NCBI RefSeq assembly: GCF_029227915.1 | Contig: NC_079876.1 | Coordinates: forward strand, 17,608,001 to 17,672,000 | Direction: 5' to 3' | DNA length: 64,000 nt | Source of the DNA: Hydractinia symbiolongicarpus | Taxonomy: Eukaryota; Cnidaria; Hydrozoa; Anthoathecata; Hydractiniidae | In this document: positions 58,753-64,000 of the stretch, in pieces | Layout: each line of letters begins with the position of its first letter | How positions within the stretch are numbered: the first letter of the stretch is position 1 | The notes under the pieces: model-generated | Databases searched by the model: none | What the model was told of the DNA's origin: nothing | Seen by the model: the letters and a program-made list of their open reading frames with translations, nothing else | Position numbers and translations under genes: made by a program

Positions 58753-60757
58753 AAAGATGTCCTTACTTTGATCGCGAAAGTACCTTTCCTGTAATAACTC
58801 TAACAATTCTTCTGTCAGCGTCGGTGGTGTAAAGGTTGGCATTGTTGCCTTCCAAGCAATAGATCAGGGTTCGATTCCCGGCCGACGCATTTCGCTACCA
58901 GATTACATGTTCTAGTGTATTAAATTCAGTACGTGTCGTTTCTACTTTGAAGATGATTAGGTGGGCAACTTGTTTTTGCCAGGAAATGTTTTCAAGTTGT
59001 GAAGACACAAGGGAAATGCATATAATACGATGGATGTCCTTACTTTGATCGCGAAAGTACCTTACCTGCAATAACTCCAACAATACTTTTGTCAACGTCG
59101 GTGGTGTAAAAGTTATTATTTTTATCTTCCAAGCAATAGATCCTGGTTCACTTCCCAGTTGACGCATTCGGCTGCTAGATATGATGTTCTAGTCTATTAA
59201 ATTCTGTACGTGTGGGTTCTCCTTTGAAAATGATTAGGAGGGCAACTTGTTTTTGCCAGCTAATGTTTTCAAGTTGTGCAGACACAAGGGAAATGCATAT
59301 AACACGAAAGATGTCCTTACTTTGATCGCGAAAATACCTTACCTGCAATAACTCCAACAATTCTGCTGTCAGCGTCGGTGGTGTAAAGGTTAGCATTGTT
59401 GCCTTCCAAGCAATAGATCCCGATTCGATTCCCGGCGGACGCATTTGGCCGCTAGATTACATGTTCTAGTCTATTAAATTCCGTACGTGTGGTTTCTGCT
59501 TTGAAGGTGATTAGGAGGGCAAGTTTTTTTGGACAGTTAATGTTTTCAAGTTGTAAAGACACAAAAGAAATGCATGTAATACGAAAGATGCCCTTATTTT
59601 GATCGCGAAAGTACCTTACCTGTAATAACTCCAACAATTATCCTGTCAGCGTCGGTGGTGTAAAGGTTAGCATTGTTGCCTTCCAAGCAATAGATCCGGG
59701 TTCGATACCCGGCCGACGCATTTGGCTGCTAGACTACATGTTACAGTCTATTAAATTGAGTACGTGCCGTTTTTACTTTGAAGGTAACTAGGAGGGCAAA
59801 TTTTGTTTGGACAGTTAATGTTTTCAAGTTGTGAAAACACAAGGGAAGTGCATATAATACGAAAGATGCCCTTATTTTGTTCGCGAAAGTACCTTACCCG
59901 CAATAACTCCAACAATTCTGCTGTCAGCGTCGGTGGTGTAAATGTTAGCATTGTGGCTTTCCAAGCAATAGATCCGGGTTTGATTCCCGGCCGACGCATT
60001 TGGCTGTTAGATTTCATGCTCTAGTCTATTAAATTCAGTTTTTGTGGTTCCTACTTAAAAGATAATTAGGAGGACAAATTTTTTTTGACACTTATTGTTT
60101 TCAAGTTGTGAAGACACAAGGGAAATGCATATAATTCTAAAGATGCCCTTATTTTGATCGCCAAAGTACCTTACCTGTAATAACTCCAACAATACTTCTG
60201 TCAGCGTCGGTGGTGTAAAGGTTAGCATTGTTGCCTTCCAAGCAATAGATCCGTGTTCGATTCCCGGCTGACGCATTTTGCTACAAAATTACATGTTCTA
60301 GTCTATTAAATCCTGTACGTGTGGGTTCTCCTTTGAAGATGATTAGGAGGGCAACTTATTTTTGCCAGCTAATGTTTTCAAGTTGTGCAGACACAAGGGA
60401 AATGTATATAATACGAAAGATGTCCTTACTTTAATCGCGAAAATACCTTACCTGCAATAACTCCAACAATTCTGCTGTCAGCGTCGGTGGTGTAAAGGTT
60501 AGCATTGTTGCCTTCCAAGCAATAGATCCCGATTCGATTCCCGGCCGACGCATTTCGCTACTAGATTACAAGTTCTAGTCTATTAAATTCAGTACGTGTC
60601 GTTTCTACTTTGAAGATGATTAGGAGGGCAACTTGTTTTTGCCAGGAAATGTTTTCAAGTGTTGAAGACACAAGGGAAATGCATATAATACGAAAGATGT
60701 CCTTTATTTGATCGCGAAAGTACCTTACCTGCAATAACTCCACCAGTTCTTCTGTAA

Positions 60758-60829
60758 GCGTCGGGGGTGTAAAGGTTAGCATTGTTGCCTTCCAAGCAAT
60801 AGATCCGGGTTCGATTCCCGGCCGACGCA
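60758..60829 (+). tRNA. tRNA-Gly (UCC)-like, U8 changed to G
   Basis: The stems are consensus, but U8, which forms a conserved tertiary pair with A14, is G (CGGGGGTG). This also changes the first base of the A box. Confidence 0.65.
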
Positions 60830-62422
60830 TTTCGCTGCTAGATTACATGTTCTAGTCTATTAAATTCAGTACGTGTCGTTTCTACTTTGAAGGTGATTAG
60901 CAGGGCAAATATTGTTTGGACAGTTAATGTTTTCAAGTTGTGAAGACACAAGGGAAATGCATATAATACGAAGGATGCCCTTATTTTAATCGCGAAAGTG
61001 CCTTACCTGCAATATCTCCAACAATTCTGCTGTCAGCGTCGGTGGTGTAAAAGTTATTCTTTTTGTCTTCCAAGCAATAGATCCTGGTTCGATTCCCGGC
61101 GGACGCATTTGGCCGCTAGATTACATGTTCTAGTCTATTAAATTCCGTACGTGTGGTTTCTGCTTTGAAGGTGATTAGGAGGGCAAATTTTTTTGGACAG
61201 TTAATGTTTTCAAGTTGTGAAGACACAAAAGAAATGCATGTAATACGAAAGATGCCCTTATTTTGATCGTGAAAGTACCTTACCTGTAATAACTCCAACA
61301 ATTATCCTGTCAGCGTCGGTGGTGTAAAGGTTAGCATTGTTGCCTTCCAAGCAATAGATTCGGGTTCGATTCCCGGCCGACGCATTTGGCTGCTAGACTA
61401 CATGTTCTAGTCTATTAAATTCAGTACGTGTCGTTTCTACTTTGAAGGTGATTAGGAAGGCAAATTTTGTTTGGACAGTTAATGTTTTCAAGTTGTGAAA
61501 ACACAAGGGAAGTGCATATAATACGAAAGATGCCCTTATTTTGATCGCGAAAGTACCTTACCTGCAATAACTCCAACTATTCTGCTGCCACCGGCGGTGG
61601 TGTGAAGGTTAGTATTGTTGCCTTCCAAGCAATAGATCCGGGTTTGATTCCCGGCCGACGCATTTCGCTGCTAGATTACATGTTCTAGACTATTAATTTC
61701 AGTACGTGTCGTTTCTACTTTGAAGGTGATTAGCAGGGCAAATATTGTTTGGACAGTTAATGTTTTCAAGTTGTGAAGACACAAAGGAAATGCATATAAT
61801 GCGAAGGATGCCCTTATTTTGATCGCGAAAGTGCCATACCTGCAATACCTCCAACAATTCTGCTGTCAGCGTCGGTGGTGTAAAAGTTATTATTTTTGTC
61901 TTCCAAGCAATAGATCCTGGTTCACCTCCCAGGTGACGCATATGGCTGCTAGATATGATGTTCTAGTCTATTAAATCCTGTACGTGTGGGTTCTCCTTTG
62001 AAGATGATTAGGAGGGCAACTTATTTTTGCCAGCTAATGTTTTCAAGTTGTGCAGACACAAGGGAAATGTATATAATACGAAAGATGTCCTTACTTTGAT
62101 CGCAAAAATACCTTACCTGCAATAACTCCAACAATTCTGCTGTCAGCGTCGGTGGTGTAAAGGTTAGCATTTTTGCCTTCCAAGCAATAGATCCCGATTC
62201 GATTCCCGGCCGACGCATTTCGCTACTAGATTACAAGTTCTAGTCTATTAAATTCAGTACGTGTCGTTTCTACTTTGAAGATGATTAGGAGGGCAACTTG
62301 TTTTTGCCAGGAAATGTTTTCAAGTGGTGAAGACACAAGGGAAATGCATATAATACGAAAGATGTCCTTACTTTGATCGCGAAAGTACCTTACCTGCAAT
62401 AACTCCACCAGTTCTTCTGTCA

Positions 62423-62494
62423 GCGTCGGTGGTGTAAAGGTTAGCATTGTTGCCTTCCAAGCAATAGATCCGGGTTCGATTCCCGGCCGACGCA
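62423..62494 (+). tRNA. tRNA-Gly (UCC), full consensus
   Basis: Partner of 49403 at exactly 13,020 bp, unchanged. Confidence 0.88.
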
Positions 62495-64000
62495 TTTCGC
62501 TGCTAGATTACATGTTCTAGTCTATTAAATTCAGTACGTGTCGTTTCTACTTTGAAGGTGATTAGCAGGGCAAATATTGTTTGGACAGTTAATGTTTTCA
62601 AGTTGTGAAGACACAAGGGAAATGCATATAATACGAAGGATGCCCTTATTTTAATCGCGAAAGTGCCTTACCTGCAATATCTCCAACAGTTCTGCTGTCA
62701 GCGTCGGTGGTGTAAAAGTTATTATTTTTGTCTTCCAAGCAATAGATCCTGGTTCACTTCCCAGTTGACGCATTTGGCTGCTAGATATGATGTTCTAGTC
62801 TATTAAATTATGTATGTGTGGGTTCTCCTTTGAAGATGATTAGGAGGGCAACTTGTTTTTGCCGGCTAATGTTTTCAAGTTGTGCAGACACAAGGGAAAT
62901 GCATATAATACGAAAGATGTCCTTACTTTGATCGCGAAAATACCTTACCTGCAATAACTCCAACAATTCTGCTGTCAGCGTCGGTGGTGTAAAGGTTAGC
63001 ATTGTTGCCTTCCAAGCAATAGATCCCGATTCGATTCCCGGCGGACGCATTTGGCCGCTAGATTACATGTTCTAGTCTATTAAATTCCGTACGTGTGGTT
63101 TCTGCTTTGAAGGTGATTAGGAGGGTAAATTTTTTTGGACAGTTAATGTTTTCAAGTTGTGAAGACACAAAAGAAATGCATGTAATACGAAAGATGCCCT
63201 TATTTTGATCGCGAAAGTACCTTACCTGTAATAACTTCAACAAGTATCCTGTCAGCGTCGGTGGTGTAAAGGTTAGCATTGTTGCCTTCCAAGCAATAGA
63301 TTCGGGTTCGATTCCCGGCCGACGCATTTGGCTGCTAGACTACATGTTCTAGTCTAATAAATTCAGTACGTGTCGTTTCTACTTTGAAGGTGATTAGGAA
63401 AGCAAATTTTGTTGGACAGTTAATGTTTTCAAGTTGTGAAAACACAAGGGAAGTGCATATAATACGAAAGATGCCCTTATTTTGATCGCGAAAGTACCTT
63501 ACCTGCAATAACTCCAACAATTCTGCTGCCACCGGCGGTGGTGTAAAGGTTAGTATTGTTGCCTTCCAAGCAATAGATCCGGGTTCGATTCCCGGTCGAC
63601 GCATTTGGCTGCTAGACTACATGTTCTAGTCTATTAAATTCAGTACGTGTCGTTTCTACTTTGAAGGTGATTAGGAGGACAATTTTTTTTTGACACTTAT
63701 TGTTTTCAAGTTATGAAGACACAAGGGAAATGCATATAATTCTAAAGATGCCCTTATTTTGATCGCGAAAGTACCTTACCTGTAATAACTCCAACAATAC
63801 TTCTGTCAGCGTCGGTGGTGTAAAAGTTATTATTTTTGTCTTCCAAGCAATAGATCCTGGCTCACCTCCCAGGTGACGCATATGGCTGCTAGATATGATG
63901 TTCTAGTCTATTAAATCCTGTACGTGTGGGTTCTCCTTTGAAGATGATTAGGATGGCAACTTATTTTTGCCAGCTAATGTTTTCAAGTTGTGCAGACACA

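Larger units (their letters stand above)
57235..60275 (+). repeat. Mixed block with 2- and 8-monomer duplications
   Basis: tRNA-like starts: 57439, 57716, 57992, 58269, 58541, 58818, 59095, 59372, 59649, 59927 and 60204. The type-B monomer around 55225 recurs at 57439 (+2214 bp) and 57992 (+553 bp more), each time with the same spacer lesions, such as TTTTCAATTTG in place of TTTTCAAGTTG. The monomer ending at 58612 lacks four spacer bases near 58428, so its spacing is 272 bp. The block holds the best complete tRNA gene of the window, at 58541. Confidence 0.92.
1..64000 (+). repeat. Tandem array of ~277-bp tRNA-Gly(UCC)-derived monomers
   Basis: About 231 head-to-tail monomers fill the window without interruption. 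The usual start-to-start spacing of the tRNA segments is 276-278 bp. Each monomer holds a tRNA-like segment of 70-72 bp and a spacer of about 205 bp that is recognisably the same throughout. All copies point the same way. The array runs off both ends, so its true length is unknown. No gap over 300 bp holds anything else. A tRNA head plus an unrelated body of this total length also fits a tRNA-derived SINE that became a satellite, but I see no poly-A or short-repeat tail and no target-site duplications, so satellite or tandem tRNA gene family are the safer descriptions. Whether any copy is transcribed cannot be read from the sequence. Confidence 0.97.
60276..64000 (+). repeat. Higher-order repeat copy e, matches 47.3-50.6 kb
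   Basis: tRNA-like starts: 60481, 60758, 61036, 61313, 61591, 61869, 62146, 62423, 62701, 62978, 63255, 63532 and 63809. From 60481 to 63532 each start is exactly 13,020 bp from its partner in copy d (47461 to 50512). The order departs at the last monomer: 63809 is type D, whereas copy d continues with 50790. The window ends inside the following spacer. Confidence 0.93.

Noticed and set aside
1-64000. CRISPR array
   Set aside because: The repeated unit is 277 bp, the intervening sequence is itself repeated, and there are no unique spacers or cas genes.
1-64000. Bacterial or organellar tRNA cluster
   Set aside because: One isoacceptor repeated over 200 times, no encoded CCA, Pol III internal promoters and higher-order satellite structure point to a nuclear eukaryotic genome.
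1-64000. Dispersed SINE insertions
   Set aside because: The head of each unit is tRNA-derived as in SINEs, but units abut directly without target-site duplications, A-rich tails or unrelated sequence between them. A SINE origin of the first unit remains possible.

Overview
The whole 64,000-base window is one uninterrupted tandem array. The monomer is about 277 bp and is read here about 231 times, head to tail, all in the + orientation. Each monomer has a 70-72 bp segment that folds as a tRNA-Gly with anticodon UCC, followed by about 205 bp of related spacer. I found no protein-coding gene, rRNA, interspersed transposon or other unique sequence, and both window ends lie inside the array.

The host is a eukaryote. 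The tRNA segments carry RNA polymerase III A-box and B-box sequences, they do not encode the 3' CCA, and the array has satellite-type higher-order structure. The sequence does not tell me which lineage. The repeat could be a tandem tRNA gene family, or a satellite grown from a tRNA-derived SINE-like unit of typical SINE length.

Monomers fall into recurring tRNA types. Type A is an intact or nearly intact cloverleaf. Type B has G19 changed to A and one anticodon-stem mismatch. Type P has a broken acceptor stem and a one-base T-arm deletion, so it is 71 nt. Type D has a degenerate D-arm and T-arm. Type E has a mutated T-stem. Many copies are chimeras of two types. The anticodon loop stays nearly constant even in broken types; I saw only five copies with a changed anticodon.

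Layout: 1-7295 is repeated almost exactly at 9122-16415 (offset 9121 bp, 33 monomers). 16.4-33.7 kb is more mixed, with shorter duplications of 7, 11-12 and 20 monomers. 33.7-50.9 kb holds four consecutive higher-order repeats of 15, 15, 17 and 15 monomers. 50.9-60.3 kb is mixed again and partly repeats 25-28 kb at a distance of about 29.1-29.7 kb. 60.3-64 kb repeats 47.3-50.6 kb at a distance of 13,020 bp.

The spacer has features that hold across types: a stem-loop 10-30 nt after the tRNA, a T-run about 85 nt after it (a plausible Pol III stop), a second small stem-loop, an AT-rich ATGCATATAATACG element about 70 nt before the next tRNA, and on the minus strand a splice-donor-like CAG|GTAAGG. 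Minus-strand open frames of 60-187 codons are by-products of the repeat and are not annotated as genes.
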